Source: CAYRGG01 sp964423745
Lineage (GTDB): Bacteria; Pseudomonadota; Gammaproteobacteria; Competibacterales; Competibacteraceae
Length of the DNA: 64,000 nucleotides
Assembly (NCBI GenBank): GCA_964423745.1
Contig: CAYRGG010000006.1
Coordinates: 45,009-109,008, forward strand
Direction of reading: 5' to 3'
The notes under the pieces are model-generated. The model was given only the letters and a program-made list of their open reading frames with translations. It was not told the origin of the DNA and made no database searches. Positions 33,365-42,029 of this stretch are shown one piece after another. Positions within the stretch are counted from its first letter, which is position 1; every line of letters starts with the position of its first letter. The translations under genes were made by a program, and so were the position numbers.

Positions 33365-34849
33365 ATGAATACTATGACGAAACACGATCAATCATTTCCT
33401 TCCAAAAAACCCCCCAATATTCATCGCATTAAATCAGGTTCTTTCTCGCGAGGAATGAGCTTGACTACATTGGGATTGAAAGCGGGAGCACGTTTTGGCA
33501 CTTATTCCCTGACAGGTTTTTTAACCCGTGGCGACAAAAAGCAGGCTCGGCGTCAGCAGATGCTAGAACAGCAAGCACAGCTGTTTGCCGAGGAACTGGG
33601 TAAGTTAAAGGGCAGCGTGATGAAGGTTGGGCAAGTATTGGCCTTGTATGGCGAGCACCTTTTCCTGCCACCAGAGGTAGTGGATGTGCTGCGCACCCTG
33701 CAAGATGACAGTCCTCCTTTGCAGTGGAAGACGTTGTTGCCTATTTTACAACGAGAACTGGATAGTCAGCGTTTGCAGGAGCTGGATATGGATCCAACGC
33801 CTTTAGCGGCTGCATCTTTGGGTCAAGTTCATCGGGCACGACGCAAGCGCGATGGTAAAGCACTGTGTATCAAGATCCAATATCCCGGTGTGGCGGAATC
33901 GGTGGATAGCGATCTCAATACCTTGCAAACCCTATTATTGTTCTCGCGACTGTTACCTAGGGGTTTAGATATTTCTGACTTTATGATTGAAGTACGGGAA
34001 ATGCTACACCGGGAAGTGGACTACGACCTCGAGTTGAAAAATGTCGAGAGATTTCGTCAATTGTTAAAGGACGATGGTCGCTTTTGTATTCCAGAGACGT
34101 TTCCGGAATATTCCACAAAGCGGGTGTTGACAACGACCTTTGAATCCGGCTTACCAGTAAGCAACGCCACGGCTAAAACCCTCAGTCAACAACAACGTAA
34201 CCAGCTCGGGGCGGCAGCCCTTGAGCTTTTTTTACGAGAATTTTTTCAGTGGAATTGGATCCAAACTGATCCAAATTTTGGTAACTATCGTATTCGCCTG
34301 GATCCTAAAGGTGACCGATTAGTATTACTGGATTTTGGTTCAGTACGGCGGTTTTCCGAGGCTTTTTTGGCCGCCTATCGGGAGATGGTGCGAGGCGCTT
34401 TTTGGCGAGACAAAGAGCGTTTGTGGAAGGCCGCCATCGAACTTAACTTTATGCCCGCCAATGCATCACCGGCAACCCTGGAACGTTTTGCCGAGTTGTG
34501 CTTTTTGATTATGGAGCCTTTTGCAGAGCCTGGGGAGCGGCCCTCAGTCGCTAACCTTACCAATAGCAACGGTGAATACTGTTGGCGCACTTCAAATTTA
34601 CCGCAGCGGGTTGCCCTAGCGGCCTCTAAGGCAAGCCTGTCATTATCATTTCGTTTGCCGCCGCGGGAATTTATTTTTTTGCATCGTAAGCTAGGTGGTG
34701 TGTTTCTTTTTTTAGCTGAACTCGGCGCTGAACTCAACACCAGACACCTGTTGCTACCCTATATGGGACAGCCCAAGGCATCGTCTGACAGTAAGCTGAT
34801 CTGTCAAGATGAGCCAGATACTTCGCCAAGTACTGTGGAGCTAGCCTAA
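33365..34849 (+). CDS. ABC1/AarF (UbiB-like) atypical kinase
   Basis: A 494-residue ABC1 kinase. It shows KGSVMKVGQ (the KxGQ signature helix), the Ala-rich nucleotide loop AAASLGQVHRA, ALCIKIQYPG with the ion-pair Lys, and a C-terminal VLLDFGSVRRF (the DFG-type motif). Relatives act on ubiquinone synthesis or lipid homeostasis. There are no C-terminal transmembrane helices of the UbiB kind. It converges with phaC, the stops being about 9 bp apart, so it has its own promoter in the 65-bp upstream gap. Confidence 0.9.
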   Translation: MNTMTKHDQSFPSKKPPNIHRIKSGSFSRGMSLTTLGLKAGARFGTYSLTGFLTRGDKKQARRQQMLEQQAQLFAEELGKLKGSVMKVGQVLALYGEHLFLPPEVVDVLRTLQDDSPPLQWKTLLPILQRELDSQRLQELDMDPTPLAAASLGQVHRARRKRDGKALCIKIQYPGVAESVDSDLNTLQTLLLFSRLLPRGLDISDFMIEVREMLHREVDYDLELKNVERFRQLLKDDGRFCIPETFPEYSTKRVLTTTFESGLPVSNATAKTLSQQQRNQLGAAALELFLREFFQWNWIQTDPNFGNYRIRLDPKGDRLVLLDFGSVRRFSEAFLAAYREMVRGAFWRDKERLWKAAIELNFMPANASPATLERFAELCFLIMEPFAEPGERPSVANLTNSNGEYCWRTSNLPQRVALAASKASLSLSFRLPPREFIFLHRKLGGVFLFLAELGAELNTRHLLLPYMGQPKASSDSKLICQDEPDTSPSTVELA

Positions 34850-34857
34850 AAGTCCGT

Positions 34858-36750
34858 TTAAGCGGGTTCCACATCGCGTACCCTAACGTAGGAGCCGGGC
34901 GCATCTTCAAGGGGTGCGAGTGCCCCATCGCCCGGTATCCTAGCGGGTACTTGAGGGCCTGAATGCTGCTTAACCCACTCCAACCAGTGTAGCCACCAGG
35001 ACCCCTCGTGCTGGCTAGCATCCTTGGCCCATTTATCGGGGCTTTTAGGTAGTTTTTCATTGGTCCAATAGCTGTATTTACCTGCCTGGGGTGGGTTTAT
35101 AATGCCAGCAATATGGCCAGATTCTCCTAATACAAAGGTGACTGGCCCACCCACCAATTGGGTGCCTGCGTAGGTGGAACTCCAAGGCGCGATATGATCT
35201 TCTTTAGCAGAGAGAAAATAAACCGGCGTTTTGATCTTTCCAAGATCAATGGGTTGGCCCAAAAAGTTTAGACTGCCTGGGTCTTTAAGTTTATTGTGAA
35301 GGTACATATTGCGCAGATAAAAACTGTGCATTGCCTTGGGCATGCGGGTGGAGTCGGCATTCCAATATAACAAATCAAAGGGAAAGGGCGCTTGGCCCAG
35401 TAAATAATTACGCACCACAAAAGCCCAAATGAGATCGTTGGCGCGCATCAAACTAAACACCCCTGCCATATGAAAGCCTTCCAGATAGCCCTTCTCCTCC
35501 ATGCCTTTATCGACGTGGGCAAATTGTTCATCGTCGATAAAAACCGACAACTCACCCACCTTTTCATAGTCCAACATGGTGGTAAATCCGGTGACGCTTG
35601 CGATTCTATCGTCTTGTTTAGCCGCTAAATAAGCCGCCGTAGAAAATAACAAAGTGCCACCGATACAATAGCCGATACAGTTTACATTGGCCACACCCGT
35701 TGCTTTTTCAATCGCATCAAGTGCCGCCAACGTCCCTTGAGAGAGGTAATTTTCAAAACCCGTTTCGGCCAGTTCTTCATCGGGGTTAACCCAAGAAATG
35801 ACAAACACAGTAAAACCCTGCTCCACTGCCCATTTGACAAAAGAATTTTTTGGCTGCAGATCAAGAATATAAAATTTATTGATCCACGGTGGCACCAAAA
35901 GAAGGGGCCGTTCAAAAACCTGTTCCGTACTCGGTGTGTACTGTATAAGCTGCATCAATTCTGTCTGGTAGATGACTTTACCCGGTGTCGTGGCGATATT
36001 TTTACCCAGTTTAAAGGCGTCCATATCAGTCATTTTTATATGCAGACGACCTTTACCGCGATTGAGGTCTTCTAAAAGGTTACTAAGTCCGTTGATCAGG
36101 TTTTCACCGCCAGATTCAAACGTTGCACGTATGACCTGAGGATTTGTCAGAGCAAAATTGGTGGGCGACATGGCATCCGTAATACGTCGTGTATAAAAGT
36201 CCACTTTCTCAGCGGTTTTTTTGTCAAGCCCATCCACATTTGTAAAGAGATGGTAGAGGCTGCGAGAAGTCAACAAATAAGATTGCTTAATAAAATCAAA
36301 AATTGCGTTGTCTGCCCACTCGGGCTCTTTGAAACGCTTGTCCCCCGGATCAGGGGCTATAGCGGGTTCAACATCTTCACCCAAAGCCCGCCGGGAAGCA
36401 ACTTGCCACATGTTGAAATAATCATGCCAAAAGGTGGCCTGGGCTTGCATTAGTTTTTCAGGATTTGCCAACAGTTTTTGGGTCATCTCAAAAAAGGCGT
36501 TACCCACAATACCAGGATCTGGAATTGTAAAAGGAACGATCTCACCCTGGGCTTGTTTACTGATGAATTCTTGGACGAGTTTTTGACTGTGTTCGGCAAT
36601 TGTCGAAAGATTTTCCGCTAGTTTGGTGGCTTCGGGGACTTTGACATCTGAAGGTTTAAAGGTACTCTGTTGCCGTTCTAAGCTTCTGGCGAGAGCGGCT
36701 TCCAGCAGTTTTATTTCCGGTAATTGAGAGGTCTTTTCCTGCTCAACCAT
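34858..36750 (-). CDS. phaC: Class I poly(3-hydroxyalkanoate) synthase PhaC
   Basis: A 630-residue PHA synthase, the usual length of class I. The lipase-like box GYCIGG places the nucleophile at Cys362. The Asp (LSAKEDHIAPW) and His (GESGHIAGI) of the triad follow. Conserved LLVPPWINKFYILDL and the long N-terminal domain also fit. It polymerises hydroxyacyl-CoA into storage granules. No phaA, phaB or phasin gene is next to it in this window. Confidence 0.97.
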   Translation of the reverse strand: MVEQEKTSQLPEIKLLEAALARSLERQQSTFKPSDVKVPEATKLAENLSTIAEHSQKLVQEFISKQAQGEIVPFTIPDPGIVGNAFFEMTQKLLANPEKLMQAQATFWHDYFNMWQVASRRALGEDVEPAIAPDPGDKRFKEPEWADNAIFDFIKQSYLLTSRSLYHLFTNVDGLDKKTAEKVDFYTRRITDAMSPTNFALTNPQVIRATFESGGENLINGLSNLLEDLNRGKGRLHIKMTDMDAFKLGKNIATTPGKVIYQTELMQLIQYTPSTEQVFERPLLLVPPWINKFYILDLQPKNSFVKWAVEQGFTVFVISWVNPDEELAETGFENYLSQGTLAALDAIEKATGVANVNCIGYCIGGTLLFSTAAYLAAKQDDRIASVTGFTTMLDYEKVGELSVFIDDEQFAHVDKGMEEKGYLEGFHMAGVFSLMRANDLIWAFVVRNYLLGQAPFPFDLLYWNADSTRMPKAMHSFYLRNMYLHNKLKDPGSLNFLGQPIDLGKIKTPVYFLSAKEDHIAPWSSTYAGTQLVGGPVTFVLGESGHIAGIINPPQAGKYSYWTNEKLPKSPDKWAKDASQHEGSWWLHWLEWVKQHSGPQVPARIPGDGALAPLEDAPGSYVRVRDVEPA

Positions 36751-36942
36751 AAGTTGTTTACTCCTCTTGAGGTGGTTTTTTACCTGTTATGTTTTATCAG
36801 ATGACATCATTTATGGCGGAGCCATCTTTAAGCTAAGCACATTATTCACAATACACCAGCATGCTAAGAAATAAGACTAAGCAGATTAAGGGGTTTAACC
36901 AATTTGGAGTGAAGAGCGAGGCGCACTTTATGAGTTGCGCTA

Positions 36943-37088
36943 AGAAGCTGTTTCAAAAATCCGCGACGTTCGCTCTGAGTCAAGGCGCAGCCCCTTCGAG
37001 CAGCGCAGTTTACATGCAGTAAATGAGCAGTGGAGAAGGGGTTGTAACGCCGAGTCAGCGGACATGAGCCATTTTTGAAACAGCTTCT
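36943..37088. repeat. MITE-like palindromic element, copy 1 (146 bp)
   Basis: The terminal inverted repeats AGAAGCTGTTTCAAAAAT and ATTTTTGAAACAGCTTCT are perfect over 18 bp. The interior continues to fold (CCCCTTC with GAAGGGG, TTTAC-ATGCA-GTAAA at the tip), so the whole element is one long hairpin with no coding capacity. A close relative lies at 57948-58091. The gap 36751-37220 otherwise holds only the phaC promoter region and the rraA leader. Confidence 0.85.
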
Positions 37089-37220
37089 AAGGTTATTTTG
37101 AGCGCTGAAAGTAAAGGTGCTTGCCATAGCGCTTGCTTGGAACATTGCTTGAAACCCGTCAACAAGGCTAAACTGGTAAACCGAGATAAGTATAGTAATG
37201 CAAATTCTAATGGAAAAATC

Positions 37221-37700
37221 GTGAATTTAAAAACCACTGACCTTTGTGACCGCTACGCTGATACTCTGCAGATTGCAGAACCTGCTTTGGAGGATTTTGG
37301 CGGTAGTTTGGTCTTTGATGGTCCTATTGTTACGCTTAAAGTTTTTGAAGATGATGCTTTAGTGCGAACTACTTTGGAAAAAGCTGGGCAAGGGCAAGTG
37401 TTGGTGGTGGATGGTGGTGGTTCGATGCACTGTGCCTTAGTGAATGAACAGCTCGCCAAATTGGCTAAGCAAAACGGTTGGCTCGGTCTCATCGTCAATG
37501 GTTGCATCCGCCATTCTGCGGCCTTAGCCAAGGTTGATGTAGGTATTAGAGCATTGGCGAAGCACCCGCGCAATAGCTTTAAACACGGGGTTGGCGAAAA
37601 AAATGTGCCTGTGCGTTTCGCGGGCATCCATTTTATGCCTGGTCACTATGTTTATGCTGATGAGGATGGTCTTGTAGTTTCAGAAACGGCGTTGCCATAA
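37221..37700 (+). CDS. rraA: Ribonuclease E activity regulator RraA
   Basis: A 159-residue RraA with TTDLCDRYADTLQI at the start, FGGSLVFDGPIVTLKVFED and VDGGGSMHCALVNEQLA in the core, then NGCIRHSAALAK. RraA binds RNase E and slows RNA decay; some relatives are aldolases. A GTG at 37221 gives the normal length and has GGAAAA upstream. An ATG-started longer frame from 37098 would begin inside the MITE flank and is rejected. Confidence 0.9.
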   Translation: MNLKTTDLCDRYADTLQIAEPALEDFGGSLVFDGPIVTLKVFEDDALVRTTLEKAGQGQVLVVDGGGSMHCALVNEQLAKLAKQNGWLGLIVNGCIRHSAALAKVDVGIRALAKHPRNSFKHGVGEKNVPVRFAGIHFMPGHYVYADEDGLVVSETALP

Positions 37701-37802
37701 ACGCATGGTTCTATTGCTACATCACCACCGAAAAACGATAGTGTTTTTTAGGGTGCGCAAAGGTAAAAATAGTTTTTGCTGTACAAACCACTGGCTAATT
37801 GA

Positions 37803-38090
37803 CTAATACAGGTCTTTGAGGGGATCATCTTTATTGTCGGGTGTTGCCTCGTCGTTATACCCCAAGTCATCCGCATCTAATCCATCATAGGCGCCAGACC
37901 AATCTTCTGGTGCTGCCATGGATTCTAAAACTAGCTCATACCAGGTATCGAAATCCAGTTCTTCTACTTCTCCATCAAAATACTGAATTTCCACGGTTTG
38001 GGCGCTTTCATCCAAGGCGACCACTTCAAAACGGGTTTCATCTTCCAGATTCTTATACCAGTTCCCCACGATTGGATCTAAATCACTCAT
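37803..38090 (-). CDS. Conserved acidic protein (DUF6763-like)
   Basis: A 95-residue protein starting MSDLDPIVGNWYKNLEDETR with FEVVALDESAQTVEIQYFDG, a small beta-rich fold seen widely in gammaproteobacteria, and an acidic disordered tail. Function is unknown. GGAGGGCG lies 6 nt before the ATG at 38090; a longer frame to 38126 is unlikely. Confidence 0.75.
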   Translation of the reverse strand: MSDLDPIVGNWYKNLEDETRFEVVALDESAQTVEIQYFDGEVEELDFDTWYELVLESMAAPEDWSGAYDGLDADDLGYNDEATPDNKDDPLKDLY

Positions 38091-38308
38091 TGTCGCCCTC
38101 CTGAAAAAGGCGTTAATCATTATCATATTTATAATATGAGCACGAATTGTAAAGCTTGCAACGGTATAGTAAAAAAATAGGCTTATTCAAGCGTGGATCA
38201 ATAGTTTAAACCCACAGACAGACGTTAAGACGATGACAACCTAAAGAAAAAATCAATAAAGTAAATAGTTTTTTTAGCAAAGCCGAAAACACAAAGCTAC
38301 AAATAAAT

Positions 38309-38335
38309 ACCGGACACCTTAAAGAGTGTCCGGTA
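38309..38335 (-). terminator. Hairpin after acs
   Basis: The arms TACCGGACAC and GTGTCCGGTA are perfectly complementary over 10 bp around a short loop, about 60 bp past the acs stop. On the minus strand the hairpin is followed by a T-rich TATTTATTTG, so it probably ends the acs transcript. Confidence 0.6.
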
Positions 38336-38394
38336 AACCGCCAGGTCAACAACTGGGGTGTTGCTGCTCTGATGTATCGAGCAAAGCTGTGTAA

Positions 38395-40329
38395 TTATGA
38401 AGAACGGTTTTCAATTAACTCATCAACCACACCTGGATCTGCAAGTGTGCTGGTATCGCCCAAAGCGCCCACGTCGTTAGCTGCGATTTTACGCAAAATT
38501 CGCCGCATAATCTTACCAGAACGGGTCTTGGGCAGACCTGGCGCCCATTGGATAATATCGGGTGTGGCGATGGGACCGATTTCTTTACGTACATGGGTTA
38601 CCAGGGATTTGCGCAGATCATCACTGGGTTCTATGCCTGCCATCAATGTGACATAGGCATAAATACCTTGCCCCTTGATCTCATGGGGATACCCCACAAC
38701 AGCAGCCTCGGCGACTGCATCGTGAAGCACCAATGCGCTTTCTACTTCAGCGGTACCCATGCGGTGGCCCGATACATTGATGACGTCATCCACACGGCCA
38801 GTAATCCAATAATAACCATCCTCATCTCGGCGGGCGCCGTCTTCGCTAAAGTAGATGCCTGGATAGGTGGAAAAATAGGTTTTGATAAAACGTTCATGGT
38901 TGCGAAATACGGTACGCATTTGACCTGGCCAGGGGTGTTTAATCACCAAACCGCCTTCGGTTGCACCCTCTAGCTGATTGCCCTCGGCATCGAATAGGGC
39001 CGGTACAACGCCAAAGAAAGGCCGCGTGGCGGAGCCCGGTTTGAGGGGTGTCGCACCCGGTAACGGTGTGATCAAAACCCCGCCGGTTTCAGTTTGCCAC
39101 CAGGTGTCCATAATCGGGCAACGGGCGTCACCCACCACATGGTAATACCACTCCCAGGCTTCCGGGTTGATGGGTTCACCCACAGAACCCAAAATACGCA
39201 AACTCTGTCGGCTGGTTTTTTTCACCGGCTCATCGCCATCGCGCATCAGGGCCCGAATGGCGGTGGGTGCTGTATAGAAAATATTGACCTGATGTTTGTC
39301 CACCACTTCCCAGAAGCGGGAGGCATCAGGGTAGCTGGGCACACCTTCGAACATCAGGGTAGTGGCGCCATTGGCCAGAGGTCCATAGACGATATAGGTG
39401 TGTCCTGTCACCCAGCCTACATCAGCAGTACACCAGTAAATATCGCCGTCATGATAGTCAAAAATATACTTATGAGTTATTGCACCGTAGAGCAGATAAC
39501 CACCCGTGGTATGTAACACCCCTTTAGGTGTTCCAGTGGAACCAGAGGTATAGAGGATAAATAACGGGTCTTCAGCGTCCATTTCTTCGGCTGGGCAATC
39601 GGTGGAGGCCGCATCCACCAGTTCGTGGAACCACAAATCGCGCCCTTCTTGCCAGTTAATATTGCCGCCGGTGCGCTTGACCACAATCATTTTTTGGATG
39701 CTGGGAGCGTCAGCGCAGGCTTTATCGGCATTGGCTTTTAGGGGCACCGGACGGCTACCCCGCAGACCCTCATCGGCAGTGATGATAAAGCTCGCTTCCG
39801 CGTTGTCGACACGATTACGCAATGCTTCCGGTGAGAAACCGGCAAACACAATGGAATGGATCGCACCGATGCGGGTACAGGCTAGCATAGCCACCGCGGC
39901 TTCTGGAATCATGGGAAGATAAATACAAACCCGATCACCTTTTTTGACCCCTTGGTCTTTTAGCGCATTGGCGAAACGGCAGACCCAGGCATGGAGTTCT
40001 TTGTAGGTGATTTTACGATCGTCATTGGGGCTGTCGCCTTCCCAGATAATAGCCACTTGATCGCCACGGGTTTCCAGATGACGATCTAGGCAATTGTGAC
40101 TGACATTGAGTTTACCGCCTTCGAACCAACGGATATGACCTTTTTTAAAGTCCCAATCCAGTACCTTATCCCAAGGCTTAAACCAGGTCAAAAACTCATT
40201 GGCTTGTTCCGCCCAGAACCCCTCCGGGTCGTTGACTGAGCGTTCATACATGGCTTTGTACTGTTCGTCATTGATCCAGGCCCGTTCAGCAATGTTAGAG
40301 GGAATTGGGTAGACTTTAGCGTCAGACAT
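38395..40329 (-). CDS. acs: Acetyl-CoA synthetase (AMP-forming)
   Basis: A 644-residue acyl-adenylate enzyme of the normal Acs length. The ATP loop is LYTSGSTGTPKGVLHTT, the acetate pocket is in MDTWWQTETGGV, and the C-terminal PKTRSGKIMRRIL contains the lysine that is acetylated to control activity. It converts acetate, CoA and ATP to acetyl-CoA, which can feed both the TCA cycle and PHA synthesis by phaC nearby. Confidence 0.97.
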   Translation of the reverse strand: MSDAKVYPIPSNIAERAWINDEQYKAMYERSVNDPEGFWAEQANEFLTWFKPWDKVLDWDFKKGHIRWFEGGKLNVSHNCLDRHLETRGDQVAIIWEGDSPNDDRKITYKELHAWVCRFANALKDQGVKKGDRVCIYLPMIPEAAVAMLACTRIGAIHSIVFAGFSPEALRNRVDNAEASFIITADEGLRGSRPVPLKANADKACADAPSIQKMIVVKRTGGNINWQEGRDLWFHELVDAASTDCPAEEMDAEDPLFILYTSGSTGTPKGVLHTTGGYLLYGAITHKYIFDYHDGDIYWCTADVGWVTGHTYIVYGPLANGATTLMFEGVPSYPDASRFWEVVDKHQVNIFYTAPTAIRALMRDGDEPVKKTSRQSLRILGSVGEPINPEAWEWYYHVVGDARCPIMDTWWQTETGGVLITPLPGATPLKPGSATRPFFGVVPALFDAEGNQLEGATEGGLVIKHPWPGQMRTVFRNHERFIKTYFSTYPGIYFSEDGARRDEDGYYWITGRVDDVINVSGHRMGTAEVESALVLHDAVAEAAVVGYPHEIKGQGIYAYVTLMAGIEPSDDLRKSLVTHVRKEIGPIATPDIIQWAPGLPKTRSGKIMRRILRKIAANDVGALGDTSTLADPGVVDELIENRSS

Positions 40330-40474
40330 AAAGGTTCTCTCCTAGTGGTATTTTGCGGTTCGTTGGCACGGGAAGCGGGTGGTGTAAAAAGCCTCGCGCA
40401 CAGCAACTTGTGTTGATAATAGTCAAAACTTTGCTGTTTCGCACACCATTAAGAAACAATAGCAAGAAATAATT

Positions 40475-41434
40475 TTAGTAGAACAATCCGGTTTTGGTAG
40501 ACGACTTACAAGGAATGCTAGATACAGCTGGAATTTGCGCAGGTTGCCAGTGTTCAATAGCCCATTTCCAAATAGTTTCGAGATTTTCGTGGAATAGATA
40601 AGGGGGAGGGTTTTGCTGCAAGAAACGCAACGCTGCCATAATAGCCGGTTGAGGATGGCGTTTATCCAAAGGCAGGGCGTGGGTTTGTTTACTGAGTTTG
40701 CTACCATCCTTGTGGGTTGCCACAGGCAGGTGACTATAACGGGGCGTGGCAACGCCTAGCAAACGCTGCAGATAGATTTGTCGAGGTGTAGAATCCAGCA
40801 GGTCGCTGCCACGCACCACTTGGGTAATAGCCTGTTCTGCATCATCCACCACAACGGCTAATTGATAAGCGAAAAGTCCGTCACTTCGGCGGATAACAAA
40901 ATCACCCACGGCTGTTTCTAGGCATTGACGGTAGTTGCCTTGCAAGGTGTCCTGAAAATCAACAATATGCTTATCGGTACGTAGCCGAATAGCCTCGGGT
41001 CGTCCTGGTTGCTGTACTCTGTAGCGACAGCGTCCTGGATACACGCCATTGGCAGAATGACTAGCGGCCAGTTGTGCCACCTGGCGTCGCGAACAGGTAC
41101 AAGGGTAGGCCAAACCCTCATCCAGTAACCGTTGCAGAGCATATTGATAACGCTGAGTACGCTGACTCTGATAGATAACGGGGCCATCCCAGATCATTCC
41201 AAAAGCTTCCAGGGTGCGTAAAATGTCATCGGCGGCTCCTGGCACTACGCGAGGTGTATCGATGTCTTCCATGCGTACCAACCACTGGCCACCATGACTG
41301 CGGGCCATGAGAAAGCTACTTAGGGCGGCTATTAACGAACCAAAATGGAGAGGGCCAGTGGGGGAAGGCGCGAAACGACCCCGTTCAGCCGCCTTGCCAA
41401 AGGCGTTAGGCAAGGTGGGCGATGAGTCCAGCAT
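40475..41434 (-). CDS. gluQ: Glutamyl-Q tRNA(Asp) synthetase
   Basis: A 319-residue truncated GluRS paralogue that attaches Glu to queuosine of tRNA(Asp). It has RFAPSPTGPLHFGSLIAAL (HIGH-like), zinc ligands in YPCTCSRRQ and YPGRCRY, and SKLSKQ in place of KMSKS. It lacks the anticodon-binding domain, as expected. It lies 18 bp after dksA, the usual gammaproteobacterial order dksA-gluQ. Confidence 0.95.
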   Translation of the reverse strand: MLDSSPTLPNAFGKAAERGRFAPSPTGPLHFGSLIAALSSFLMARSHGGQWLVRMEDIDTPRVVPGAADDILRTLEAFGMIWDGPVIYQSQRTQRYQYALQRLLDEGLAYPCTCSRRQVAQLAASHSANGVYPGRCRYRVQQPGRPEAIRLRTDKHIVDFQDTLQGNYRQCLETAVGDFVIRRSDGLFAYQLAVVVDDAEQAITQVVRGSDLLDSTPRQIYLQRLLGVATPRYSHLPVATHKDGSKLSKQTHALPLDKRHPQPAIMAALRFLQQNPPPYLFHENLETIWKWAIEHWQPAQIPAVSSIPCKSSTKTGLFY

Positions 41435-41452
41435 AGCAATGTACGGAAAGAC

Positions 41453-41887
41453 CTAAAGTCGGGATTGCCTTTCTTTGCGCTCCTGGAGCGTTTTACAGTC
41501 AATACATAGGGTGGCGGTAGGGCGTGCCTCTAAGCGACGGATGCCGATTTCCGCGCCGCAGGAGTCACAATACCCATAGTCATGGGATTCCAGTCGATTG
41601 AGCGCGGCATTGATTTTGCTAAGCAGTTTATGTTCCCGTTCGCGGGTGCGTAGTTCAAGACTAAACTCTTCTTCCTGGGTGGCTCGGTCATTGGGATCGG
41701 GGAAGGTGGCTGAATCGTCCTGCATATGATTAACAGTACGACCTGCGCCTTCCAAAAGATTTTCTTTCCAGCTCAACAAAAGATGGCGGAAGTGATTCAT
41801 TTGCACATCGTTCATGTATTCTTCGTCATGATCCGCCACATAAGGCTGGAAGTCTGGACTCCCCTCGAAGTCGTCAGTAGAGGCCAT
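41453..41887 (-). CDS. dksA: RNA polymerase-binding stringent response factor DksA
   Basis: A protein of about 144 residues with the N-terminal coiled-coil tip DDSATFPDPNDRATQEEEF (DxxDxA-like) and the C4 zinc finger CDSCGAEIG...CIDCK. DksA binds the secondary channel of RNA polymerase and works with ppGpp. AAGGAA lies 7 nt before the ATG at 41887, which is preferred over 41893. It is co-transcribed with gluQ. Confidence 0.96.
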   Translation of the reverse strand: MASTDDFEGSPDFQPYVADHDEEYMNDVQMNHFRHLLLSWKENLLEGAGRTVNHMQDDSATFPDPNDRATQEEEFSLELRTREREHKLLSKINAALNRLESHDYGYCDSCGAEIGIRRLEARPTATLCIDCKTLQERKERQSRL

Positions 41888-42029
41888 AATCATTTCCTTC
41901 TTATTAGAGAAGAGGCGCGTATGAAAACAATAAAGAATAGCAAAAACAAAAATCCTAAGTAAACGATTTTTGATCGTTTAAGAATATGCCCCGTTTAATG
42001 GCCATGAATAGGGTTGTATAGCAAAAAAA

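Noticed and set aside
36943..37220. rraA start within or next to the MITE flank (37098)
   Set aside because: The added 41 residues have no RraA similarity, and the GTG at 37221 gives the family length.
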